In this document: piece after piece, positions 1-8,011 of the stretch | Numbering within the stretch: position 1 is the stretch's first letter | Layout of the letters: each line of letters begins with the position of its first letter | Assembly (NCBI GenBank): GCA_038249305.1 | Contig: JBBRWI010000062.1 | Coordinates: 1-17,241 of the forward strand | Reading direction: 5' to 3' | DNA from: Humitalea sp038249305 | GTDB lineage: Bacteria > Pseudomonadota > Alphaproteobacteria > Acetobacterales > Acetobacteraceae | DNA length: 17,241 nucleotides | The notes under the pieces: generated by a model | What the model was told of the DNA's origin: nothing | Seen by the model: only the letters and a program-made list of their open reading frames with translations | The model's database searches: none | Made by a program: the position numbers and the translations under genes

Positions 1-593
<593 letters not shown>

Positions 594-597
<4 letters not shown>

Positions 598-1070
598 CGG
601 GAAGGGTCCATACGCAGGGCGGCATCGGCCGCGGAGAGCTTGGCCACACGCGCCTCGTGCCGCCCCCCTTCATAAGGGGTGGCGAGGAAGCTTGTCAGGC
701 AGTCGAGCGCGGTTTCCTCGCCGATCGTGCGGGCGCCGAAGCAGGCGGTGTTGGCATCATTGTGGGCGCGGGTCAGCCGGGCCTCGGTGGTCGAATGCAG
801 CACGGCGGCGCGCAGGCCGGGGCGGCGGTTGGCGGCCATCGCCATGCCGATGCCTGTGCCGCAGACCAGCACGCCGAAGGCGGCGCGGCCGCTGAGCACT
901 TCCTCGGCCACCAGGGCGGCGAAATCGGGGTAGTCCACGCGGGCCGGGCCGTCGGTGCCGCAATCGGTCACGGCATGGCCCGCGGCCCGCAGGGCGGCGG
1001 TCAGGACGGCCTTAAGGCCCAGGCCGGCGTGGTCGGCGCCGATGGCGACGGTTGGACGTGAATCCTGCAT
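594..1070 (-). CDS. rpiB: Ribose 5-phosphate isomerase B
   Basis: Interconverts ribose 5-phosphate and ribulose 5-phosphate in the non-oxidative pentose phosphate pathway (RpiB/LacAB family). The 158-residue product has the N-terminal block GADHAG (residues 11-16), the active-site cysteine in VLVCGTGIGMAMAANR (Cys70), and HNDAN (His103), the usual catalytic set of this family. The length fits the family norm of about 150. I start it at the ATG at 1070 (MQDSRPTVAIGADH) because the longer frame up to 1181 only adds an arginine-rich tail unlike any RpiB. There is no strong Shine-Dalgarno sequence in front. It is the first gene of a minus-strand pair with glyA, overlapping it by four bases, and is divergent from the sulfhydrylase gene across 163 bases. 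A related sugar-phosphate isomerase activity such as allose 6-phosphate isomerase cannot be excluded from sequence alone. Confidence 0.95.
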
Positions 1071-1220
1071 GAGCGCGTGCCTAGCACGCGGGGCGCGCAC
1101 GGCGAAACGGCGGCGCGCAATCCTCGGCCGCGCGCCACGCGGGCCTGCCGCCCCCGCGCGCCGGCCGACCCGGTTGCGCAAAGGCCCCGGGGCGTTCCAC
1201 CCTGCCGCTCACGCCCGCAC

Positions 1221-1226
1221 AAGGAA
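1221..1226 (+). promoter_or_regulatory. Ribosome binding site of the sulfhydrylase gene
   Basis: AAGGAA lies seven bases before the ATG at 1234. It supports this start over the in-frame upstream ATG at 955, which would lie inside the opposite-strand rpiB gene and add a proline/arginine-rich leader with no family similarity. Confidence 0.6.
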
Positions 1227-1233
1227 CCAGCCC

Positions 1234-2535
1234 ATGCCCTTCCCGCCCGCCCCCGCGTCGAACAACCCCGAGACCATCGCGCTGCATGCCGGCTGGCGCG
1301 CCGATGCCGCCACGGGGTCGGTCGCGGTGCCGATCCACCAGACCACCGCCTACCAGTTCCAGGACACCGGCCACGCGGAACGCCTGTTCGGCCTGCAGGA
1401 ACTGGGCATGATCTACACCCGGATCATGAACCCGACCGTCGATGTGCTGGAACAGCGCCTGGCGGCGCTGGAGGGTGGGGCCGCGGCGCTCGCGGTCGGC
1501 TCCGGCCAGGCGGCGACCGCGTTCTGCGTGATGAACCTGTGCTCGGCGGGCGACAACATCGTCTCCTCCACCGACCTGTACGGCGGCACCTGGAACCTGT
1601 TCGCCAATACGCTGAAGCAATTCGGCATCGAGGCCCGCTTCGTCGATCCGGCCGACCCGCAGGCCTTTGTCCGCGCGACGGACGACCGCACCCGCTGCTG
1701 GTATGGCGAAACCCTGCCGAACCCGAAACTGCAGGTCTTCCCGATCGCCGAGGTCGCGGCGCTTGGCCGGGAAATCGGCGTGCCGCTGATCATGGACAAT
1801 ACCGCAGCGGTGGTGCTTTGCCGGCCGCTCGCGCTGGGGGCCGCCGTGGTGATGCATTCGACCACCAAGTGGATCGGCGGCCATGGCACGTCGATCGGCG
1901 GCGTCGTGATCGATGGCGGCAATTTCGACTGGGCGGCCCATGCGGCGCGCTTCCCGACACTGAACACGCCCGACCCGTCCTATCACGGCGCGGTCTGGAC
2001 GGTGGCCGCGGCGCCGCTCGGCCCGATCGCCTATATCCTGCGGATGCGGACCTGCCTGCTGCGGGACCTCGGCGCGCCGATGTCGCCGTTCAACGCCTTC
2101 TTGACGTTGCAGGGGCTGGAGACGGTGGCTTTGCGGATGGAACGGCACTGCGCCAATGCGACCCGGGTCGCGGCGTTTCTCGCCGCCCACCCGGCGGTCG
2201 CCAGCGTCACCCATCCCAGCCTGTTCGAGGGCGAGGCGCGGCGCCGGGCAGAGGCAGCACTTTCGGGCGGCCACGGCAGCCTGCTGGGCTTCGAATTGAA
2301 GGCCGGGGTCGAAGCCGGCCGCCGCTTCATCGAGGCACTGCGCCTGTTCTACCACGTCGCCAACATCGGCGATGCGCGCAGCCTGGCGATCCATCCCGCG
2401 ACCACGACGCACAGCCAGTTGAACGCCGAGGAACAACTGGCCTCGGGCGTTACCCCCGGCTACGTGCGCCTGTCGGTCGGGATCGAGCACATCGACGACA
2501 TCCTGGCCGACCTGCGGCAGGCACTGGAGGCATGA
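1234..2535 (+). CDS. metY: O-acetylhomoserine sulfhydrylase-like Cys/Met PLP enzyme
   Basis: Member of the Cys/Met-metabolism PLP family (fold type I). The length of 433 residues and the blocks YTRIMNPT (61-68), PDPSYHG and GHGTSIGG match O-acetylhomoserine aminocarboxypropyltransferase, which makes homocysteine from O-acetylhomoserine and sulfide in the cytoplasm. The Schiff-base lysine is Lys212 in HSTTKWIGGHG, and the aspartate contacting the PLP ring nitrogen is Asp188 in MDNT. The C-terminal block GDARSLAIHPATTTHSQL is also typical. Two blocks are unusual: after MDNT the sequence is AAVVLCRP where most relatives have an aromatic or Met residue and a TPYLCRP-like stretch, and the block before NPKL reads ETLPNP rather than ESIGNP. 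Substrate could therefore differ, for example O-succinylhomoserine or a non-canonical thiol. No SAM riboswitch was recognised in the 163-base leader region. Family certain, exact reaction probable. Confidence 0.85.
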   Translation: MPFPPAPASNNPETIALHAGWRADAATGSVAVPIHQTTAYQFQDTGHAERLFGLQELGMIYTRIMNPTVDVLEQRLAALEGGAAALAVGSGQAATAFCVMNLCSAGDNIVSSTDLYGGTWNLFANTLKQFGIEARFVDPADPQAFVRATDDRTRCWYGETLPNPKLQVFPIAEVAALGREIGVPLIMDNTAAVVLCRPLALGAAVVMHSTTKWIGGHGTSIGGVVIDGGNFDWAAHAARFPTLNTPDPSYHGAVWTVAAAPLGPIAYILRMRTCLLRDLGAPMSPFNAFLTLQGLETVALRMERHCANATRVAAFLAAHPAVASVTHPSLFEGEARRRAEAALSGGHGSLLGFELKAGVEAGRRFIEALRLFYHVANIGDARSLAIHPATTTHSQLNAEEQLASGVTPGYVRLSVGIEHIDDILADLRQALEA

Positions 2536-2613
2536 CGGCCGCGCGATGGTCACAAGCGCGCCGGGGCAGCGAGCCTGGGGCAAGCTTGTGAATTACGGGG
2601 GTTGCGCCGTGGA

Positions 2614-2628
2614 GGGGGCGCCGCCCCC
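2614..2628. terminator. GC-rich hairpin after the sulfhydrylase gene
   Basis: GGGGGC and GCCCCC form a six-base stem with a three-base loop, 79 bases after the sulfhydrylase stop and 86 bases before hemB. There is no following T-run, so an intrinsic terminator is only possible; such stems also occur by chance in DNA this GC-rich. Confidence 0.25.
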
Positions 2629-2635
2629 GCAGCGT

Positions 2636-2664
2636 TTGCGGCAGGAATGATCTGGCCCTATCTG
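2636..2664 (+). promoter_or_regulatory. Possible sigma70-type promoter of hemB
   Basis: TTGCGG and TATCTG are separated by 17 bases, about 50 bases before the hemB ATG. Each box keeps only three or four consensus bases, so this is a weak match listed because the position fits a promoter between two plus-strand genes with a 179-base gap. Confidence 0.25.
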
Positions 2665-2714
2665 CGCAGGCCAACCAGGACTCTCATGATGCCGAACCCG
2701 CACCGAAGCGCCGC

Positions 2715-3722
2715 ATGATCCCGCCCGCCCCCTTTCCCACCGGCCGCCCGCGCCGCAACCGCCTGGATGCCGCAACCCGGCGCATGGTCGCGGAGAATCG
2801 GCTGTCGGTGGACGACCTGATCTGGCCGGTCTTCGTCATGGAGGGGACCAACACCATCAGCCCCGTCGCTTCGATGCCGGGGATCGAGCGCGTCACCATC
2901 GACCGCCTGGCAGCCCACGTGGAACCGGCCGTCAAGCTCGGCATCCCGGCCATCGCCCTGTTTCCGATGACCCCTGCCGAGGCCAAGGACGCCGAGGGCA
3001 CCGAAAGCGGCAATCCCGACAACCTGATGTGCCGCGCGGCCCGCCTGCTGGCGCGCGAATTCCCGGACCTGGTTCTGGTCGGCGACGTGGCGCTCGATCC
3101 CTATACCGACCACGGCCATGACGGGGTGCTGCGCGACGGGCCGGGCGGGTTTTATGTCGCCAATGACGCGAGCCTGCCGATCCTCGTGCGCCAGGCGGTG
3201 GTACAGGCCGAGGCCGGGATCGGCATCATCGCGCCGTCCGACATGATGGACGGCCGCGTGGCCGCGATCCGCACCGGGCTCGATGCCGCGGGGCTGATCC
3301 ATACGCGGATCATGTCCTATGCCGCCAAATATGCCTCGGCCTTCTACGGGCCGTTCCGCGATGCGGTGGGCTCGGGCGGCGCGCTGCGCGGCGACAAGAA
3401 GACCTACCAGATGGACCCGGCCAATTCTGACGAGGCGCTGCGCGAGGTCGCGATGGACCTGGCCGAGGGCGCCGACATGGTGATGGTCAAGCCGGGGATG
3501 CCGTATCTGGATATCGTGCGCCGGGTGAAGGACACTTTCGCCGCCCCGACCTTCGTCTATCAGGTGAGCGGCGAGTACGCGATGATCATGGCCTCGGTCG
3601 AGCGTGGCTGGATCGACCATGACCGCGGCATGATGGAAAGCCTGATGGCGTTCAAACGCGCCGGCGCCGATGGCGTATTGACGTATTTCGCGGTGAAGGC
3701 GGCGCGGTTGTTGAAGGCTTAG
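2715..3722 (+). CDS. hemB: Delta-aminolevulinic acid dehydratase (porphobilinogen synthase)
   Basis: Condenses two 5-aminolevulinate molecules to porphobilinogen, the first common step of haem, chlorophyll and corrin synthesis; a cytoplasmic octamer in known members. The 335-residue length is typical. The two active-site lysines are visible: Lys205 in SYAAKYAS and Lys259 in MVMVKPGMPYLD, the Schiff-base lysine. The metal-binding loop reads DVALDPYTDHGHDG (124-137): the three cysteines of zinc enzymes are replaced by Ala126, Asp128 and Asp136. This is the aspartate-rich, magnesium-responsive class seen in Pseudomonas and rhizobia. The ATG at 2715 is the only usable ATG in frame; the nearby ATGs at 2686 and 2689 are out of frame. 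The gene ends in a convergent four-base overlap with the alpha/beta hydrolase gene. Confidence 0.97.
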   Translation: MIPPAPFPTGRPRRNRLDAATRRMVAENRLSVDDLIWPVFVMEGTNTISPVASMPGIERVTIDRLAAHVEPAVKLGIPAIALFPMTPAEAKDAEGTESGNPDNLMCRAARLLAREFPDLVLVGDVALDPYTDHGHDGVLRDGPGGFYVANDASLPILVRQAVVQAEAGIGIIAPSDMMDGRVAAIRTGLDAAGLIHTRIMSYAAKYASAFYGPFRDAVGSGGALRGDKKTYQMDPANSDEALREVAMDLAEGADMVMVKPGMPYLDIVRRVKDTFAAPTFVYQVSGEYAMIMASVERGWIDHDRGMMESLMAFKRAGADGVLTYFAVKAARLLKA

Positions 3723-4561
3723 CCGCGCAGAAAATCCGCGATCAACCCGGTCTGGTCTGCGTCCATCAGCGCCGGCGCATGGCCGCAATCGGGGATGGTT
3801 TCCAGGCGCACGCCCGGCGCCTCGGCCATGCGCTGCGCGACCTCCGGCAGCAACAGGTCGCTGGTCGCCCCGCGCAGCACCAGCACGGGGCGCGCCGCCA
3901 CGGCCTCCCATATCGCCCACAGATCCATATCGGCCCCAGCACCGCCGCGCAGCGCATCGCCGATCGCCGGGTCGTAATGCAGCCGGAAGCCACCATCCGC
4001 CGTGACCCGCGCCGAGGTCGCCGCCAGGTGCCGCCATTGCGCGTCGTCCAGCGGGCCGAAGGGCGCGTGGATCACCCGCAGATGCGCCTCCAGCGCCGCC
4101 AAATTGGCGAAGCGCGGGTCGAGCGAAAGATAGGTGCCGATCCGGTCCAGCGACGCCTTCGGTACGAAGGGGCCGATGTCGTTCAGCACCAAGCGCCGCA
4201 TCCGGTCCCCGGGCAGGGTGGCGACCCCCATGGCGATCAGTCCGCCCATCGAGGTGCCGACCCAGTCATAGGTCCCGAGTTCGGCCAGCAAGGGCGACAG
4301 CGCCGCGACATAGGCCGGCACGGCGTATTGCGCGCCCTGCGCCAACCAGTCGCTGATGCCGCGCCCCGGCACGTCGGGGCAGATCACCCGCCGCCCCTCG
4401 GCCGCCAGGACCGCGGCCAGCGCATCGAAATCGCGCCCGCTGCGCGTCAGGCCATGGACGCAGACCACCGGGCTGCCATCGACCGGGCCCCATTCATGCC
4501 AGCGCAGCATGATGGGTGCCGGCTGGAAGGGCACGCGTATCGCGCCGATGCGGGGCGGCAT
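3719..4561 (-). CDS. Alpha/beta hydrolase
   Basis: A 280-residue alpha/beta-hydrolase-fold protein. The catalytic triad can be read: nucleophile Ser104 in VGTSMGG, acid Asp235 in RGATSDLLLPE, and His261 in DCGHAPAL. The oxyanion block HG is at 36-37. No signal peptide is seen, so it is probably cytoplasmic. Its ATG at 4561 overlaps the stop codon of the upstream CoA-transferase as TGATG, so the two are probably co-translated. This suggests the substrate is an ester, thioester or ring-cleavage product made in the same pathway. An internal Met18 (MLRWHEWG) is an alternative start. The family covers esterases, lactonases, C-C bond hydrolases and dehalogenases; nothing here decides between them. 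The 3' end overlaps hemB by four bases in convergent orientation. Confidence 0.88.
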   Translation of the reverse strand: MPPRIGAIRVPFQPAPIMLRWHEWGPVDGSPVVCVHGLTRSGRDFDALAAVLAAEGRRVICPDVPGRGISDWLAQGAQYAVPAYVAALSPLLAELGTYDWVGTSMGGLIAMGVATLPGDRMRRLVLNDIGPFVPKASLDRIGTYLSLDPRFANLAALEAHLRVIHAPFGPLDDAQWRHLAATSARVTADGGFRLHYDPAIGDALRGGAGADMDLWAIWEAVAARPVLVLRGATSDLLLPEVAQRMAEAPGVRLETIPDCGHAPALMDADQTGLIADFLRG

Positions 4562-5769
4562 CAGATGATCTTGCCGGCGCGCAGGGTGGCGATCTCATCC
4601 GGCGTCAGCCCCAGCAGCTCCGTCAGCACCTCCTGCGTGTGCTGGCCCAGCAGCGGGGCGGCGTGGCGATAGGTCGGCGGCGTCGCCGACAGCCGCACCG
4701 GATTGGCGATGACCTTGACTGTCTCGCCCGAGGCATGTGGCATCTCCACCACCACCCCCCGCGCCTGGACATGCGGGTCGGCAAAGACCTGTTCCAGGGT
4801 GTTGATCGGGCCGCAGCCGATGCTCGCGGCCTCCAGCGCATCGACCCAGTCGGTGGTGTTCCGGGACTGCATGACGGGCTTCAGGGTGGCGGTCACCAGG
4901 TCGCGGTTCTCGACGCGGGCCGCGTTGGTCGCAAATCGCGGGTCCGCCAGAAGCGCCTGCTGGCCCGTCACGTCACAGAAGCGCTTGAACGTCGGGTCAT
5001 TGCCGACCGACAGCACGATATAGCCATCGGCGGTCGGGAAGACCTGGTAGGGCACGATGTTCGGATGCTGGTTGCCGAGCCGCGGCGGGTTCTCGCCGGT
5101 CGCGAGGTAGTTCATGCCCTGGTTGGCCAGCCACGCGACATGCGTGTCCAGCATGCCGATATCGATCCGCTGCCCCTGCCCCGTCGCGTGGCGATGCTGC
5201 AAGGCGGCCAGGATACCGATGCAGCCATACAGCCCCGCGAACAGGTCGGCGACCGGGATGCCGACCTTCTGCGGCAGGCCGTCGGGCTCACCGGTCAGCG
5301 ACATCACGCCGCCCATCGCCTGGATCAGGCTGTCGTAGCCAGGTCGCGGCGCATAGGGGCCGGTCTGCCCAAAACCCGTGATCGAGCAATAGATCAGCCG
5401 CGGGTGGGCCGCCTGCAGATCTTCCCAGGCCAGGCCGTATTTCCCGAGAGCCCCCACCTTGAAGTTCTCCACCAGCATGTCGCAGGACGCGAGCAGCCCG
5501 TGGATGATCTGCTGCCCGGCCTTCTGGGCGATATCGACGGTCAGTGATTTCTTGTTGCGGTTGACGCCGACGAAATAGGCCGATTCGCGGGTGTTCGGCA
5601 CATAGGGCGGCGCGAAGCCACGGGTATCGTCGCCCGATTCGGGGCGCTCGATCTTGATCACCTCGCAGCCGAGGTCCCCGAGCATCTGGGTGCAGGTCGG
5701 TCCGGCCAGCACACGGGTCAGGTCCAACACGCGAAGGCCAGTCAGTGGCCCCGGGGCGGTGCTTGTCAT
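4561..5769 (-). CDS. Class III (CaiB/BaiF family) CoA-transferase
   Basis: Transfers CoA between an acyl-CoA donor and a carboxylic acid by the formyl-CoA transferase type of mechanism; cytoplasmic and usually a pair of interlocked subunits. The 402-residue length is typical. N-terminal blocks GLRVLDLTRVLAGP (11-24), LGDLGCEVIKIERP (30-43) and the VNRNKKSLTVD stretch (69-79) are strongly characteristic. The likely catalytic aspartate is Asp175 in IPVADLFAGLYG, at the place of formyl-CoA transferase Asp169. A GAGG motif seven bases before the ATG at 5769 is a plausible ribosome binding site. It leads a minus-strand pair with the alpha/beta hydrolase and is divergent from the aldehyde dehydrogenase gene. 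Dicarboxylate (succinate/glutarate-type) CoA transfer is a common activity among close relatives, but substrate assignment here would be a guess. Confidence 0.93.
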   Translation of the reverse strand: MTSTAPGPLTGLRVLDLTRVLAGPTCTQMLGDLGCEVIKIERPESGDDTRGFAPPYVPNTRESAYFVGVNRNKKSLTVDIAQKAGQQIIHGLLASCDMLVENFKVGALGKYGLAWEDLQAAHPRLIYCSITGFGQTGPYAPRPGYDSLIQAMGGVMSLTGEPDGLPQKVGIPVADLFAGLYGCIGILAALQHRHATGQGQRIDIGMLDTHVAWLANQGMNYLATGENPPRLGNQHPNIVPYQVFPTADGYIVLSVGNDPTFKRFCDVTGQQALLADPRFATNAARVENRDLVTATLKPVMQSRNTTDWVDALEAASIGCGPINTLEQVFADPHVQARGVVVEMPHASGETVKVIANPVRLSATPPTYRHAAPLLGQHTQEVLTELLGLTPDEIATLRAGKII

Positions 5770-5882
5770 GCTATAGCCTCATGCTCTTGCCGGGGGATGC
5801 GCCCCGGTTCATGTGTCGGGGCGGCTGATAGCCCCCAAGGCCCCCCTGCGGAAGGGCCGCCCCCATCGCCCGAGGATCTGCC
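5770..5882. promoter_or_regulatory. Divergent intergenic region between CoA-transferase and aldehyde dehydrogenase genes
   Basis: These 113 bases separate two divergent start codons and must carry promoters for both directions unless transcription enters from further away. I see the likely ribosome binding sites at each end but no clear -35/-10 pair and no convincing operator palindrome. Confidence 0.45.
5872..5876 (+). promoter_or_regulatory. Ribosome binding site of the aldehyde dehydrogenase gene
   Basis: GAGGA lies six bases before the ATG at 5883 and supports this start over later in-frame methionines. Confidence 0.6.
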
Positions 5883-7397
5883 ATGCTCGACCAGCCCCGC
5901 CACCCCACGCCGGAAGCGCCGACCGCCGATCCCTTTGCCCTGGCACGGGCGATCAGCGGGCTGCATTTCATCGGCGGGCGCTATGTCGCGGCGCGGTCGG
6001 GCAAGGTCTTTGCGGTGGTGAACCCCGCGACCGGCGAACAGGTCGGCACGGCGGCCGAGGGCGATGCGGCGGATGTCGATGCGGCGGTGCAGGACGCCGC
6101 CCGCGCCCAGAAAGCCTGGGCCAAGGTCGCGGCCCGCAAGCGCGGCGCCATGGTCTATCAATGCGCCGCCCTGCTGCGGACCCACCAGGACGAACTCGGG
6201 CGCCTGATCGCGCTGGAGACCGGCAAGGCCCTGCGCACCGAAAGCCGGGTCGAGGCCGGCGTCGTCGCCGACATCTTCGAATTCTTCGGCGGCCTCGGCG
6301 GCGAGTTGAAGGGCGAAACCGTCCCCTTCGCCCCCGATGTGCTGTCGGTCACCATACGCGAACCGCTGGGCGTCGTCGGGGCCATCATTCCCTGGAACGT
6401 GCCGATGCTGCTGATGGCGTTGAAGATCGCGCCCGCCCTCGTCGCCGGCAATACGGTCGTGGTAAAATCGGCCGAGGAAGCGCCGCTGGCGGTGCTGCGC
6501 ATCTGCGAACTGCTGAACCGCATCCTGCCGCCCGGCTGCTTCAACATGCTCTCGGGCCAGGGGCCGGAATGCGGCGCACCGCTGGTCGCCCACCCGCTGG
6601 TGAAGAAGGTGACGTTCACGGGCAGCGTGGAGACGGGCAAGATCGTCGCCCGCGCGGCGGCCGAGAAACTGGTACCGGTGACGCTGGAACTCGGCGGCAA
6701 GTCGCCGATGATCGTTTTTGCCGACTGCGATTTCGACAAGACGCTGGCCGGCGCGCTGACCTCCATGCGCTTCACCCGCCAGGGCCAGTCCTGCACCGCG
6801 GCCAGCCGCATCTATGTGGAACGCCCGATCTTCGACCGCTTCGTGGCCGAGATGAAAACCCGCGTGGACGCGATGGTGATGGGCGACCCGCTGGATGAGG
6901 CAACCGACATCGGCACGATCATCAGCCAGGGCCAGTTCGACAAGGTGGCAGGCTTCGTCGCCGAGGGCCGCGCGACGCCGGGCGCTGTCGCCCTCGATTG
7001 CAGCGCGATGCCGACCGATCCCGCGATGCGCAAGGGCCTGTTCATGCGCCCGGTGATCTTTACGGGTCTCGATGCTTCCTCCCGCCTCGTGCGCGAGGAG
7101 ATCTTTGGCCCCGTGACGGTGATCCAGCCCTTCGACGACGCCGAGGCGGTGCTGGCCGAGGCGAATGACAGCGACTATGGGTTGGCGGCGTCGCTCTGGA
7201 CCAACAACCTCAAGGTCGGGCTGGACCTGGCGCATCGGCTCGAAGCCGGCCTGGTGCAGATCAACCAGAATTTGGTGGTGCAGGCGAACCTGTCCTACGG
7301 CGGCGTGAAGTCCTCCGGGCTTGGCAAGGAAGCCTCGCTCGAAGCCATGCTCGAACATTTTACCCACAAGAAAACAATCATGGTGAACATGTCCTGA
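5883..7397 (+). CDS. NAD(P)-dependent aldehyde dehydrogenase
   Basis: Oxidises an aldehyde to the carboxylate with NAD(P)+; a soluble 504-residue member of the aldehyde dehydrogenase superfamily. Visible active-site features are the IIPWNVP block with oxyanion Asn172, cofactor-binding Lys195 in VVVKSAEEAP, the FTGSVETG coenzyme loop (245-252), general base Glu269 in LELGGKSP, and nucleophile Cys304 in GQSCTAASR. The C-terminal EEIFGPV block and the GGVKSSGLGKEASLEAM segment are also standard. The usual KPSE/KPAE motif reads KSAEE, a small deviation. It is the first gene of a plus-strand pair: its TGA overlaps the next ATG as TGATG. Sharing a divergent control region with a CoA-transferase suggests a catabolic role, but aromatic, aliphatic and betaine aldehydes are all possible substrates. 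Confidence 0.94.
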   Translation: MLDQPRHPTPEAPTADPFALARAISGLHFIGGRYVAARSGKVFAVVNPATGEQVGTAAEGDAADVDAAVQDAARAQKAWAKVAARKRGAMVYQCAALLRTHQDELGRLIALETGKALRTESRVEAGVVADIFEFFGGLGGELKGETVPFAPDVLSVTIREPLGVVGAIIPWNVPMLLMALKIAPALVAGNTVVVKSAEEAPLAVLRICELLNRILPPGCFNMLSGQGPECGAPLVAHPLVKKVTFTGSVETGKIVARAAAEKLVPVTLELGGKSPMIVFADCDFDKTLAGALTSMRFTRQGQSCTAASRIYVERPIFDRFVAEMKTRVDAMVMGDPLDEATDIGTIISQGQFDKVAGFVAEGRATPGAVALDCSAMPTDPAMRKGLFMRPVIFTGLDASSRLVREEIFGPVTVIQPFDDAEAVLAEANDSDYGLAASLWTNNLKVGLDLAHRLEAGLVQINQNLVVQANLSYGGVKSSGLGKEASLEAMLEHFTHKKTIMVNMS

Positions 7398-8011
7398 TGT
7401 CGTCCTCCCTGGATCTGAGCGGAAAGACCACCGCCGAGTTGCGCACCCTGATCGCCAATGCCGAACGGGTGCTGGCCGATGCCAAGGCCCCCCCGGCGCG
7501 GCATGCGATGGCCGAGACGCTGGCCGCCGCCGCCCGCGTGCAATTGGCGGCCAAGGCGCCGAAGCCGCCGGTGCGGCCCAATGCCAAGCCCTCGGTCGTG
7601 CGCGACCTGGCGAAGGAAGGCTGCGCCACCATCGCCGATGCCGTGGCGCTGCTCGCCAAGGAATTCGACCTGACGGAAGCGACCGCCAAGACCGATACCA
7701 AGCAGCCCCATGCCGCGCTGGGCAAGGATGGCAAGGCCAAGGTGGGTGGCGCCGAGAAGGCGGGTCTGGCCGCGATCGACCGCTACACCTCCTACCGCCG
7801 CGGCCAGGATGTGGCGGTGCTGCGGCTGATCCTGCCGGCCGGGCGCACCGATGGGATCGACGCGCTGTGGGAAGCCGGCACCCGCAAGACAGGGTTGGAA
7901 AAGACCGCCACCGAGGATGGCGCCCTTGGCACCGTCTATTCCGGCAGCGACCCGACCCAGGCGATCAACGCCTATCGCGCACTGCTGGCGAAGATGGCAC
8001 CGAAGCGCTAG
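7397..8011 (+). CDS. Conserved-looking hypothetical protein coupled to the aldehyde dehydrogenase
   Basis: A 204-residue protein I do not recognise. The ATG at 7397 shares bases with the preceding TGA (TGATG), which argues strongly for a real, co-translated gene. Residues 1-50 are alanine-rich and probably helical. A proline- and lysine-rich linker follows at about 54-66 (KAPKPPVRPNAKP), then a segment with VVRDLAKEGCATIADAVALLAKEFDL (67-92), a lysine-rich stretch (98-121), and a C-terminal part with RYTSYRRGQDVAVLRLILPAGR (129-150) and a final helix. There is no signal peptide or membrane segment. Codon use matches the neighbours. The last codon overlaps the stop of the convergent ABC exporter gene by four bases. 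Function cannot be assigned; a link to the aldehyde dehydrogenase is inferred only from coupling. Confidence 0.82.
   Translation: MSSSLDLSGKTTAELRTLIANAERVLADAKAPPARHAMAETLAAAARVQLAAKAPKPPVRPNAKPSVVRDLAKEGCATIADAVALLAKEFDLTEATAKTDTKQPHAALGKDGKAKVGGAEKAGLAAIDRYTSYRRGQDVAVLRLILPAGRTDGIDALWEAGTRKTGLEKTATEDGALGTVYSGSDPTQAINAYRALLAKMAPKR

Noticed and set aside
1071..1233. SAM riboswitch or other methionine-pathway leader in front of the sulfhydrylase gene
   Set aside because: I could not find the conserved cores of SAM-I or SAM-II type elements; the region is plain GC-rich intergenic DNA.
1081..2583. Long minus-strand open frame of about 500 codons opposite the sulfhydrylase gene
   Set aside because: It is an antisense shadow produced by strong GC bias at third positions; its translation is rich in Arg, Gly and His with no family signal, whereas the plus-strand frame is a clear PLP enzyme.
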